Source: Ancylobacter sp. IITR112 (GTDB lineage: Bacteria; Pseudomonadota; Alphaproteobacteria; Rhizobiales; Xanthobacteraceae). Taken from it: DNA of 64,000 bases. Both the position numbers and the translations under genes were made by a program. Of this stretch, positions 36,115 to 44,494 are shown piece by piece (the first letter of the stretch is position 1; every line of letters begins with the position of its first letter). The notes beneath the pieces are model-generated. The model was not told the origin of the DNA. It made no database searches and worked only from the letters and a program-made list of their open reading frames with translations. The stretch covers positions 3,681,001-3,745,000 of the forward strand of contig NZ_JBGCUS010000001.1 in assembly GCF_041415945.1 (NCBI RefSeq). The letters run 5' to 3'.

Positions 36115-36293
36115 ATATGCCAGCGTCCGTTGACCCGTCCGCACCAGCGCGTGATGTCGTCCAGCGCGACGGGGCGGGCCGAAGGCGCCGTCCAGGGCTG
36201 ACGGATCGCCGGCGCAGCCGCCTCGAAGCCGGCCGGGTCCGCGGCATCGGCCCCAAGGGAAGAGACCGCATCCCGCCCTGTCGTCATATCCAT
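36111..36293 (-). CDS. candidate RiPP precursor peptide 4
   Basis: 60-residue peptide: MDMTTGRDAVSSLGADAADP start, leader box RQPWTAPSARPVALDDITR (residues 31-49) almost identical to precursor 1, then WCGRVNGRWHI. The end has no acidic residue, so a lasso-type isopeptide to Asp/Glu is impossible as drawn. ATG 36291-36293 follows GGAGAA. First peptide after the cyclase gene. Confidence 0.78.
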   Translation of the reverse strand: MDMTTGRDAVSSLGADAADPAGFEAAAPAIRQPWTAPSARPVALDDITRWCGRVNGRWHI

Positions 36294-36329
36294 TGTCGTT
36301 CTCCGTCCACAGTCACAGTGCTCAATTGA

Positions 36330-36605
36330 TTTATTATAAACTGACACTGGATGCCGACAAAGGACAATATTGGCGCTGCTGACGCCAGGCGTTGTTTCAC
36401 CCTACGCGCGAGATGCTGGTCGTCTCAACCAGAGTTGCTTGGCAGATCCGGCGCATAACCCTACGTAAATACCATTCAAGCCACTAGCCATTGCCTCCCT
36501 CGACCCTGCGGATGAATCGCCCGACCGAGAGCCCGCGCAGCAGGGCGAGCCGGTGGCTCTGCTCATTGGCGCGGGTCAGCATGTTGAGCTGGTCCGGCGG
36601 GGTGG
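36330..36605. repeat. tandem duplication, copy B
   Basis: The original copy: the 3' end of the intact cyclase gene plus the spacer and promoter block that precede precursor 4. See copy A at 35755-36031. Confidence 0.88.
36333..36360 (-). promoter_or_regulatory. candidate promoter for precursor 4
   Basis: Minus strand TTGTCG (36360-36355), 16 nt, TATAAT (36338-36333), about 40 bp from the ATG. An AT-rich -10 is unusual for this genome and is conserved between the two copies of the duplication. Confidence 0.55.
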
Positions 36606-38451
36606 ACGGGTCCGGCAGGGCGGCGGCGAGCGCCCGCAGGCGCGGCAGGTCGAGCGCGCGGGAGGCCAGTGGCGAGGATTCCAGCCGGGTGATCTCGGCC
36701 AGCAGCGTGTCGCGCGAGGCCACGACGCCCTCATACCAGTCCGCCGCCTGATAGCCGCGCCGCCGCTGCGCCAGATGCGCGGCCGGCATCAGCCCGGCCA
36801 TGGCATCGCGCAGCAGCGAGGAGGTCCGCCCCTCATGGATGAAGTGCTGTTCCGGCAGCGCGAGGCAGAAATCCACCAGCCGCCGGTCGGCGGTCGGATC
36901 GCGAGTGTCGATCCCGTGGCGCGCCAGGCTGGCATGATGCACGGCGCCCTGGTCGACGCGGTTCAGCACGGCGATCCGCATCGCCTTGCCATCGGCCCAG
37001 GGGCGGTAGCTCAGATCCCAGCCCCGCTCCCGGGCGATGGCGTCGAGGTCGATGGCGTGGCGGAAATCAGCGGCCAGCGCGGTGTGGATGAAGGGATCGG
37101 TCGAGGCCACGGGAACGGCGCCCTGCCATTCAAGAATGAAACGGGGCAGATACGGCCCGAGCGCCGCGCGGAACGGACCTTTGAGATTGGTGCCGTCCCG
37201 CCACATGCCGATGGCCACGCGCGCCAGCCGCAGCCAGCGCCCGCGCCGGAACAGTTGCGCCAGATGCGGCCGGCCATCATAGGACGCGGTCATGTTGCCC
37301 ATGGCGCCGGTGAGCAGCACGCGGATGCGCCGGCGCGCCGCCTCCGCCTCGATCGCGCTGATCCAGACATGGTTGCACGGGTTCAGCACCGGCTGGTCCT
37401 GCGCCGGCAGGTACTGCTCCACCCGCTGCAGAGGATCGACCGGGCCGGTGCGGATGACCAGGTGGTCGATATTGGCAAAGCGCGCTGCCAGCGCGGCGGC
37501 GACGGGGGATTCGTCGGTCGCCCGCCCCTGATAGGCGGGCGGGGCGAAGCCCTCGCGCGGCGCGGCGGTGAAGGCGGTGAGGCCCCGGCCCTGCCTCGCC
37601 AGCTCGTCCGCCGCCAGTGCGGTGACGGAGGCGCTGTCGAAGCCGGCGCTGAGATGGCTGCCCACCCCCATGCCCGCCGGCACGCGCAGACGGTCGCGAA
37701 CCGCCCGGGAATAGAGGCGGCGCAGTTCCCCCACCTGCTCGCGATAATCGCCCGCCGGCGCGGCGGGGGCCGCCTCGGGTCGCCAGTAGCGCTCAAGGCG
37801 CCGCGCCTCGCCGCGGACGGTCAGGCTGTGGCCGGGGGGCAGGCGGGAGATATCGCGATAGAGGGTGCGCGTGCCATGCGCCGGCAGCAGCGCCAGATAG
37901 GCGCCGATTTCCGCCTCGTCGAGCGCGTCGGAGAGGCCGGGCACGGCGAACAGCCCCTTCGGCATCGAGGCGAAGGCGAAGAAGCCGGGGCCATGGGCGA
38001 AATAGAGCGGGCGGCTGCCGATGAAATCCCGCGCCAGAAACAGGCGTCCGGCCTGCCGGTCCCACAGGGCGAAGGCGAAGTCGCCCACCAGCCGATCGGC
38101 GCAGCCCTCGCCCCAGCGCTGATAGGCGGCCATGATCAGCCCGGCATCGGTTGGGCGGTCCGGCCCCTCACCCGGCAGGCCGAGCGCGTCCGCGAGTTCG
38201 TCGCCATTGTCGATGCGGGCATCGGCCACCAGCCAGAGCGCGCCACCGGCGCCGATGAGCGGCTGGCGGTCGACACTGTCCTCGGCGGTGACGCGCATCT
38301 GCCGCCACACCAGGGCGAGGCCCTGCTCGCGCGCCTCCTGCAGGCCGCTGCGATCCGGCCCATAGGCGGCGAGCGCGGTGCTCATGCGCTCCGCCACCGG
38401 ACGCGCGCCGCCGGAGCCGTCGAATCGCCACAGTCCGGCAATCGCCGTCAT
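36484..38451 (-). CDS. asparagine-synthetase-like macrolactam cyclase (lasso C-like)
   Basis: 655-residue protein with asparagine synthetase B architecture. The N-terminal glutaminase-like domain starts MTAIAGLWRFDG, lacking the catalytic Cys2, and retains DRQPLIGAGGALWLVADARI and VGDFAFALWDRQAGRLFLARD. The C-terminal synthetase domain has a PP-loop variant SHLSAGFDSASVTALAADEL (about residue 268). Loss of the glutaminase Cys is characteristic of RiPP cyclases such as McjC, which adenylate an Asp/Glu side chain and close a ring. First gene of a minus-strand run continuing through the precursor peptides; its 3' end is duplicated at 35910-36031. Confidence 0.87.
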   Translation of the reverse strand: MTAIAGLWRFDGSGGARPVAERMSTALAAYGPDRSGLQEAREQGLALVWRQMRVTAEDSVDRQPLIGAGGALWLVADARIDNGDELADALGLPGEGPDRPTDAGLIMAAYQRWGEGCADRLVGDFAFALWDRQAGRLFLARDFIGSRPLYFAHGPGFFAFASMPKGLFAVPGLSDALDEAEIGAYLALLPAHGTRTLYRDISRLPPGHSLTVRGEARRLERYWRPEAAPAAPAGDYREQVGELRRLYSRAVRDRLRVPAGMGVGSHLSAGFDSASVTALAADELARQGRGLTAFTAAPREGFAPPAYQGRATDESPVAAALAARFANIDHLVIRTGPVDPLQRVEQYLPAQDQPVLNPCNHVWISAIEAEAARRRIRVLLTGAMGNMTASYDGRPHLAQLFRRGRWLRLARVAIGMWRDGTNLKGPFRAALGPYLPRFILEWQGAVPVASTDPFIHTALAADFRHAIDLDAIARERGWDLSYRPWADGKAMRIAVLNRVDQGAVHHASLARHGIDTRDPTADRRLVDFCLALPEQHFIHEGRTSSLLRDAMAGLMPAAHLAQRRRGYQAADWYEGVVASRDTLLAEITRLESSPLASRALDLPRLRALAAALPDPSTPPDQLNMLTRANEQSHRLALLRGLSVGRFIRRVEGGNG

Positions 38452-38757
38452 GCCGTGTCCTCGGTGGAAGGATAATCGGTGCGATGACCCGTATCACCGG
38501 CACGGCCGCGCGCAAAGGGCGGGCCGAGCTCGGGGAACCCCGGCTCCGTCCGGCCCCGCTGGCGGAGAACGTGGTGATGCGGGAGCCGATCGGTGCGGGT
38601 ATCGCCATGGGACGGAGCGCCGGCGGCGCGGCCGATGGCGGAGCCGGGGTGAAGGCGCGGGACGAATTGCGCGAGAAGCGGCCGGGGGACTTGTGCGGCG
38701 GCCGGGCCTCGGCTATTGAGCCCCACTCCTTGGCGCGCCTGACCCCGCGCCCGCGCA
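38452..38757. other. intergenic region before tRNA-Ser
   Basis: 306 bp between the cyclase start and the tRNA. Frames here have no recognisable homology; it presumably carries the cyclase promoter, but I see no convincing -35/-10. Confidence 0.5.
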
Positions 38758-38847
<90 letters not shown>

Positions 38848-39070
38848 TTTGATTGCCCTAAGCGGCTGATTTCAAATCGTTTTTATCACCGGGCTTGTTG
38901 GACGCCCCTCACTTTACCCCACATTTTTGAATCGCTGGGTGCCCTGAGCGAGCGTTGAGCGCCCTCTCACTGGGGCATTGGTCTCCCGGCCCTGGGGGGC
39001 CCGGTCGTGCGCTGCGGCCCGGCCCTTTACGGCGAAGCGGAGACGATCTGCTTCAGAAGGACGAGGAAGG

Positions 39071-39580
39071 AATTGCACCGACCCACTAGGGTTGTGGTCC
39101 CTTGATGGAGATTTCGTGCTTATCGGACTGTCGATTGGCATTGGCAAGAAGTCGGGACAAGCGTTTTGGAACGTCCGCGCTGGCCTTGTAGGATCAGGCG
39201 TGAGTTACAATTCATCCGCCGACATTCCAATCGGCCCCAGCGGCGTATATCCCGGCGAGTGTTCATATTGTGATGTCAGAAGTATAGATTTGGATACGAC
39301 TATTGCGCGTTTGGGCGCGCAGATTGGACCTGTAAATATTTCTATATTTAATGATCAATCAAGTCTTAACGTGAGCGAATACGGTAAAGATGGATTTTTA
39401 CGGGCGGGGAAAACGCCAGGGAAGCTGGAGTTTTCCCCTGAAGTATCTCTTACAAGTGGATTTGGTTATAGATTGACGATCGGTTTTTACGCTGATATCG
39501 GAGGCACGATCCCGTGGCCAGAAATCCGGGATATTCTTGGCTGGAATGGCGCAAACGGCAGCGCATCTGATTTGAAGTAG
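39071..39580 (+). pseudogene. orphan Rhs C-terminal tip (toxin-like) fragment
   Basis: The frame contains NCTDPLGLWSLDGD at 39071-39112; TDPLGLW is the conserved end of the Rhs/YD-repeat core, after which variable toxin tips begin. The following ~160 residues (FVLIGLSIGIGKKSGQAFWN to the end NGSASDLK) are Gly/Ser-rich, contain a CSYC pair, and are encoded in markedly lower-GC DNA. The Rhs core itself is missing: sequence upstream of 39071 has no YD repeats. An open frame extends back to ATG 38978, but that part looks unrelated. Toxin activity is not recognisable; a displaced, unexpressed tip is the simplest reading. Confidence 0.62.
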
Positions 39581-39634
39581 CGTTAGATAAATTAAACACG
39601 TGGTTCGATAAAACGCACACTTAGGCCTGATGAC

Positions 39635-40090
39635 ATGTCGATTAATAATGTATATCCGCGAAGCATAATCGCAATGATTTTAATATTATTCATAACCGGT
39701 GGCATTTATGCATGGGTATGTATTTTGTTAATATTTAATGATTTAAATAAGATTTCCGATCGCAAGGTTTTTCCTGCCACTGCGATTTCATTATGCTTTT
39801 TGTCCCTCTTTATCGTTTACTTATTAATTATATTCATGCTACCGGGTCTCCGTGTCCATGCGGGGTCACCGCCATATGCCGTATTTTATATAATGATTTT
39901 TATTGCACTAATTTTAATTTTTTCGCTTTATGTATCGATATTATTGGCTAATAGATATATAAGAAAAATGTCCGGCGAGAATGGAGGCGTGGTTGACGAT
40001 TTAGTTCTTCTTTTTCTTATGTTATTTATGATGGCCTCCATTCCTCTTGTTCAGCATCGTTTGAACAAGTTCCTTCGGGCGCGTCACTAG
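39635..40090 (+). CDS. small four-TM membrane protein, possible immunity partner
   Basis: 151 residues with four hydrophobic segments (IIAMILILFITGGIYAWVC; AISLCFLSLFIVYLLIIF; FYIMIFIALILIFSLYV; LVLLFLMLFMMASIPLV). Very A/T-rich, like the preceding Rhs tip and unlike the chromosome. Weak ribosome site before ATG 39635. Small membrane proteins directly after an Rhs tip are often immunity proteins; that role here is inferred from position alone. Confidence 0.6.
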   Translation: MSINNVYPRSIIAMILILFITGGIYAWVCILLIFNDLNKISDRKVFPATAISLCFLSLFIVYLLIIFMLPGLRVHAGSPPYAVFYIMIFIALILIFSLYVSILLANRYIRKMSGENGGVVDDLVLLFLMLFMMASIPLVQHRLNKFLRARH

Positions 40091-40283
40091 TCAGAGGGGT
40101 CGACGATGGGTCGTCGAGTGCTTCAGTGCGGCATCGTCAGGGGGGCTGTTAATCGGGGTTGAATAAGGGCCTCGTATTTAGCTGACCTGAGACCCTTTTC
40201 TCCTCCGGCTTAGGAGAGAGTCCGAGGGTTGATGATCCGAGACCATTTTCTGGACCGCCGGAAGCTGGAGTTTCCGGCCTTCT

Positions 40284-40860
40284 TCACGGCGGTGGGCTGG
40301 GTGCGCCGCCGGGGTTCTGCAGCGAGATCGGGGGTTTGTGGCCGATGGCCCCGTGCGGCCGATCCTCGTTGTAATATCTGAGCCAAGCCTCCATCTTTTC
40401 GGCCGCGTCTGCAAGCGTCAGGAACCAGTGCGTGTTCAGGCACTCGCTGCGGAAGCGGCCGTTGAATGCCTCGATGAAGGCATTGTCGGTGGGCTTGCCG
40501 AGCCGGGAGAAATCCAGCGTCACCCCCTTTGCATAGGCCCACAGATCGAGGTCACGGGAGATGAACTCCGAGCCCTGGTCGACCCGGATCGTCCGTGGAT
40601 AGCCCACCTTGGCGCAGACCTTTTCCAGGCTCGCGACCACGTGCTCGGCCCGATAGCTGAAACGCGGATCGACCACCGGTGAGAAGCGCGAGAAGGTGTC
40701 GACGACCGTCAGCACGCGGATCTTGCGGCCGGTGGCAAGCTGGTCATGGACAAAGTCCATCGCCCAGACATCGTTCGGCCGGGTGGCAGGCGCCCGATCC
40801 TCCCGCAACTTTGCCTTCACCCGACGCTTCGGCGTCTTGTTCCGCAACTGCAGGCCTAGG
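40284..40860 (-). pseudogene. IS3-family transposase (OrfB) remnant
   Basis: Minus-strand translation from about LGLQLRNKTPKRRVKAK to the stop gives the rve integrase core of an IS3-family OrfB, with DDE residues in WAMDFVHD, TIRVDQGSEF and NAFIEAFNGRFR. The N-terminal third and OrfA are missing: homology stops near 40860, next to a glycosyltransferase start. The 40091-40283 flank holds no gene but contains two similar stretches (TGACCTGAGACC near 40182 and TGATCCGAGACC near 40230) that may be repeated IS ends. Confidence 0.85.
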
Positions 40861-40890
40861 GGCCGCAGGGTGCGTGCCGGGAGGACATCG

Positions 40891-41826
40891 GTGTTGACGG
40901 CTTCCGACGTCAAGCGACCCATTCTGTTTATGGATATCGTGCAGGACTACCCGACCATGGGCGGCGTTGCGCGGGTATCGGAGCAGGTCTTCGGGCTGCT
41001 TGCGCGGCAGTTCAGCCCGCGCGTGCTGTCCGCGCGGGCGCTCGCGCGGCACCTGGGGCTGGACGCACCCGACCTCGCTTATCTCGACCGCGAGCGGCAT
41101 GTGGCGCAGGCACTCGCCCGCCAGCTTCCGGACGCGATCCTGTTCTTCCCCAATTTCCAGTCGCCCGTGCCGGGCCGGCTGCGGGGCGGCACCTCGCCGG
41201 TCATCAGCCTGATCCACGACCTGCAATTCGCCTTCCTGGCCCAGTATTTCCCGCCCCAGCGCCGCGACTGGCTCTCCGGTGCCTTCGCGGAAGCCGGCGC
41301 GCACTCCGACTGCCTCGTCTTTGTCAGCCAGACGACGCGGCGACATTATCTGGAACGCTACGGCGCGCCGCGCAATCAGGCGGTGATCTACAATCCCATC
41401 AGTGTGGAGCCTCCGGGACCGCGCCCGCCGGAGGCCGGGTCGGAACCGTTTCTCCTGGCCTCGATGCATGCCCACCCTCACAAGAACTTTGCCGGGCTGT
41501 TTCGCGTGTTCGAGGCTCTGGCCGCCCGCCTGCCCAACCTCCGCCTGCTGCTCACCGGCCATGGCCGCGAGACCCTGCCGGGGCTCGCCGAGCTGGCGCA
41601 TCCGCCGCCGGGGCGCATACGCCATCTCGGTCATGTCGAGGACCGGATGCTTCAGTCGCTCTCCTACCACGCCACGGCCTTTGTGAGCCTGTCGGCGAGA
41701 CCGTGTATCGGCGTGTCCCGCGGAGCACTTCCGGATGGTCCGCGGCCTCTCTCCAGGCAGTCGGATCGGCCTCAATTACCGCTTCTGACGGCGGGCGGCC
41801 GGTCGAGCGGGCAGGTGCCGCAATAG
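40891..41826 (+). pseudogene. GT4-type glycosyltransferase, C-terminally truncated
   Basis: 311-residue frame starting GTG 40891 after GGGAGGACATCG. Residues 13-270 are a GT4-like glycosyltransferase (FMDIVQDYPTMGGVARVSEQ, LIHDLQFAFLAQYFPPQRR, VIYNPI, LLASMHAHPHKNFAGLFRVF, LTGHG, GHVEDRMLQSLSYHATAFVSLS). Just before the expected E-G-F-G-L-P donor-binding motif the homology ends (about 41695) and about 45 unrelated residues follow, overlapping the convergent fhuF gene. Likely inactive. The 5' end abuts the IS3 remnant. Confidence 0.78.
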
Positions 41827-42497
41827 GCAAGCGCGGGCACGAGATAGCGCAGGCAGCAGACGCGGCGCTGGCGGGTGCCGTCGGCGAGGTAGCGCACCGG
41901 CTCGGCGAGCGGGTTGGCCGCGCCGGAGGCGAGCCGCCGCCGCGCCAGCAGCTCGCGCCCGTGCCGCACGCCGGGATGCGCCTCGCCCAAGAGGCCGGCG
42001 CAATGGCTGACGACCCGCTCGAAAAGATTGCCGGCATTGCTCCATAGCACCCGCCGCGTCAGCCCGCTGGCGCGCGCGAGACTGTCGATCGCCGCGGGCA
42101 GATGCGCCTCGACCAGAAAGCCGAAGCGCGTCTCGGCGTCGCCGGCCCGAACCGCGCCCCCCGGCTCCGGCAGGGCGAAGGCGGCGACGCCGCCCTCGGC
42201 GTCCAGCGTCACCCGCATCCGCTCCGGCGCCAGTGGCAGGCGCCAGTCGGCGGCGATCGCCGCCGCCGTCGCCGGCACCAGCAGGCGGGAGAAATAGAGC
42301 TTCGACCATTGCGAGGCGACCGCCCGCGCCTCCGGCTCGTCATAGCGCGCGGCGAAACGGGCGAGCACGCCGGCAAGCCGCTCCCCGGCCAGCAGCGCGC
42401 CGAGCGGCTCCGGCCCCGCGCGGCCGTCATCGACGAACAGCGCGTCGCCGATCTCTTCCAGCGCGCCCCGGAACAGTGGTGCCAACGGCTCGATCAT
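41772..42497 (-). CDS. fhuF: FhuF-like ferric-siderophore reductase
   Basis: 241-residue cytoplasmic 2Fe-2S protein that reduces and so releases iron from imported ferric hydroxamate siderophores. The C-terminal cluster motif C-C-x10-C-x2-C is intact (CCLRYLVPALAYCGTCP). ATG overlaps the fhuB stop (ATGA). Last gene of the fecI-to-fhuF run. Convergent with the truncated glycosyltransferase, whose foreign 3' end overlaps it. Confidence 0.9.
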   Translation of the reverse strand: MIEPLAPLFRGALEEIGDALFVDDGRAGPEPLGALLAGERLAGVLARFAARYDEPEARAVASQWSKLYFSRLLVPATAAAIAADWRLPLAPERMRVTLDAEGGVAAFALPEPGGAVRAGDAETRFGFLVEAHLPAAIDSLARASGLTRRVLWSNAGNLFERVVSHCAGLLGEAHPGVRHGRELLARRRLASGAANPLAEPVRYLADGTRQRRVCCLRYLVPALAYCGTCPLDRPPAVRSGN

Positions 42498-44494
42498 CGC
42501 CGCCTCATGATCACGCCATAACCCAGCGCGCCGATCACCGTCACCACCAGCCCGGCCGGCGCGTCCCAGGGAAAGGCGATGGTGCGGGCGAGAAGATCGG
42601 CCAGCACCAGGAGAAAGGCGCCGATCAGCACCGCCCCGCCGATCTCGGCCAGCGGCGTGGCGAGGCCGGCGCGGCGGGCGAGATGCGGCGCCAGCAGGCC
42701 GACAAAGCTGACCGGGCCGACGATCAACGTCGCCGTCGCCGTCAGCACGGCAGTCAGCACGACGAGCGCCAGCCGCGCCCGCGCCACACCGACGCCCAGC
42801 GACCGCGCCGCCGCGCCGCCAAGCGGCAGCAAAGCGAGCCAGCGCCGCAGAAAGGGCAGGAGGGCGACACCGGCGGCGAGCATAGCGAGCGCCAGCACCG
42901 CATCGGCCGGGCGCACCGCATAGGTCGAGCCGGACAGCCAGCCCAGCAGCGCCGCCAGCCGGGGATCGCCGAGCACCAGGGCGACCGACAGCACCGAACC
43001 GGCAAAGGCGCTCACCGCCACGCCGGTCAGCAGCAGCGTCTCCGGCGCGAAGCCGGAGCGCCGCGCCAGCCGCAGGCTCAGCCCCAGCATGGCGAGCGCA
43101 CCGAGGCTGGCGAGCGCCATCGCTTCGCTGCGCCCCATGGGCGGCAGCAGCAGCACCGCCGGAATCAGCAGCAAGGCCGCGCCGGAGGACACGCCGGTCA
43201 GTTCCGGGCTCGCCAGCGCATTGCCGGTCAGCCGCTGCATCAGGCAGCCGGCAAAGGCCAGCATGCCCCCCGCCGCGCCGGCCGCCGCCAGGCGCGGCCA
43301 GCGCCAGGGCAGAAGCTCGGCCCAGTCGGACCCGGTGGCGAGAAACCAGCCTTCCGGCAGCCGCCCTACCGACAGGCCGGCGAGGATCGCCAGCGCCAAG
43401 GCGAGGCCGGCCAGCGCCAGGACCGGCCCGGCCCGGCGCCGCGTCGTCGTCGGGGCGGCGGCCGGGCGCGGCGGGGCCGGCGGCAGGCGGCGCAGCAGCA
43501 CGATCAGCAGCGGCGCCCCGAGCAGCGCCGTCACCACGCCGGCCGGAATGTCGATGGCGCCCGAGAGCAGCAGTGCCGTCTGGTCGGTCACCAGCAGCAG
43601 CCCGGCGGAAATCAGCGGCGCGGCGATCAGCGCCGCGCCCGCCCGCCGGGCGCCGGAGAGATCGGCCAGCGCCGCCCCGGCGAGGCCGACAAAGCCGAGA
43701 ATGCCGAGTTCGGCGCAGACCAGCGCCGCTGGCACCAGAGCGAGGACGAAGGCGATGAGCCGCAGCCGCGCCGGCGGCAGGCCGAGCCCGCGCATCGCGT
43801 CGTCGCCGAGTTCGAGCAGGCCGAGCGGGCGCCGCAGGAGGGCGACGCCCGCCCCCGTCGCCACCGCCGCGAGCGCCAGCAGCCGGACGCCGGACCAATT
43901 GTCCTGCACCAGCGCGCCGGACTGCCAGATCAGCAATTCGCCGATCTCCTCGAAATGCACGAGGATCATCAGGCCGCTGAAGGCGTCGAGGCACAGCGAC
44001 AGCACCAGCCCGTTGAGGATCACCCGCAGCGGCTCGAAGCGCGAGCGCAGCGACAGGAGCAGCACCAGCCCGGCCGCCAGCCCGGCGCCGAGCAGCGCCG
44101 GCAGGAAGAAGCCGGCGGCAAGGCCCGGCGCCCAGACCAGCGTGGCGGCGACGCTGGCGCGCGCGGCGGCGAACACCCCGAGCGTACCGGCCTCCGCCAG
44201 CGGGTTGCGCAGGCTCTGGCGCAGCAGCACCGCGCTGACGCCGAGCAGCCAGCCTGCGCACAGCGCCGCCGCCACGCGCGGCAGGAGCCCATAGACCACC
44301 CGCAGCGCGGCAAGGTCATTGTCCGCAGGCGGGAAGAGCCGGAGCGCGCCGATGGTGACGCCGCTCCCGGCGAGATTCACCGCCGCCAGCGCCGCGCCGA
44401 GCGCGAGCAGCGCCGCCGCCAGCCTCAGGCCCGGCCGGCGGGCGGTGGCGCGCGGCACCGGTCCGGCGGTGGCCGGGCGCGCCGCCTCAGCCAT
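42494..44494 (-). CDS. fhuB: ferric-hydroxamate ABC permease FhuB (double length)
   Basis: 666-residue fused permease with two FecCD-type halves (about 1-335 and 350-666), each with roughly ten TM segments. Family motifs occur twice: ELGILGFVGLAGAALADLSG and VGPVSFVGLLAPHLARR (the ATPase-coupling G-x-x-x-F-V-G-L loop), and the paired NPLAEAGTLGV / NALASPELTGVSSGA. ATG overlaps the fhuD stop by eight bases. It partners with FhuC encoded at 49689. Confidence 0.95.
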   Translation of the reverse strand: MAEAARPATAGPVPRATARRPGLRLAAALLALGAALAAVNLAGSGVTIGALRLFPPADNDLAALRVVYGLLPRVAAALCAGWLLGVSAVLLRQSLRNPLAEAGTLGVFAAARASVAATLVWAPGLAAGFFLPALLGAGLAAGLVLLLSLRSRFEPLRVILNGLVLSLCLDAFSGLMILVHFEEIGELLIWQSGALVQDNWSGVRLLALAAVATGAGVALLRRPLGLLELGDDAMRGLGLPPARLRLIAFVLALVPAALVCAELGILGFVGLAGAALADLSGARRAGAALIAAPLISAGLLLVTDQTALLLSGAIDIPAGVVTALLGAPLLIVLLRRLPPAPPRPAAAPTTTRRRAGPVLALAGLALALAILAGLSVGRLPEGWFLATGSDWAELLPWRWPRLAAAGAAGGMLAFAGCLMQRLTGNALASPELTGVSSGAALLLIPAVLLLPPMGRSEAMALASLGALAMLGLSLRLARRSGFAPETLLLTGVAVSAFAGSVLSVALVLGDPRLAALLGWLSGSTYAVRPADAVLALAMLAAGVALLPFLRRWLALLPLGGAAARSLGVGVARARLALVVLTAVLTATATLIVGPVSFVGLLAPHLARRAGLATPLAEIGGAVLIGAFLLVLADLLARTIAFPWDAPAGLVVTVIGALGYGVIMRRR

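Noticed and set aside
34905..36293. Firm assignment of all four peptides as lasso precursors
   Set aside because: Only peptide 1 offers a plausible Gly1-Asp7 ring (Gly51-Asp57); peptide 4 has no acidic residue in its tail, and peptides 2 and 3 lack a convincing ring geometry.
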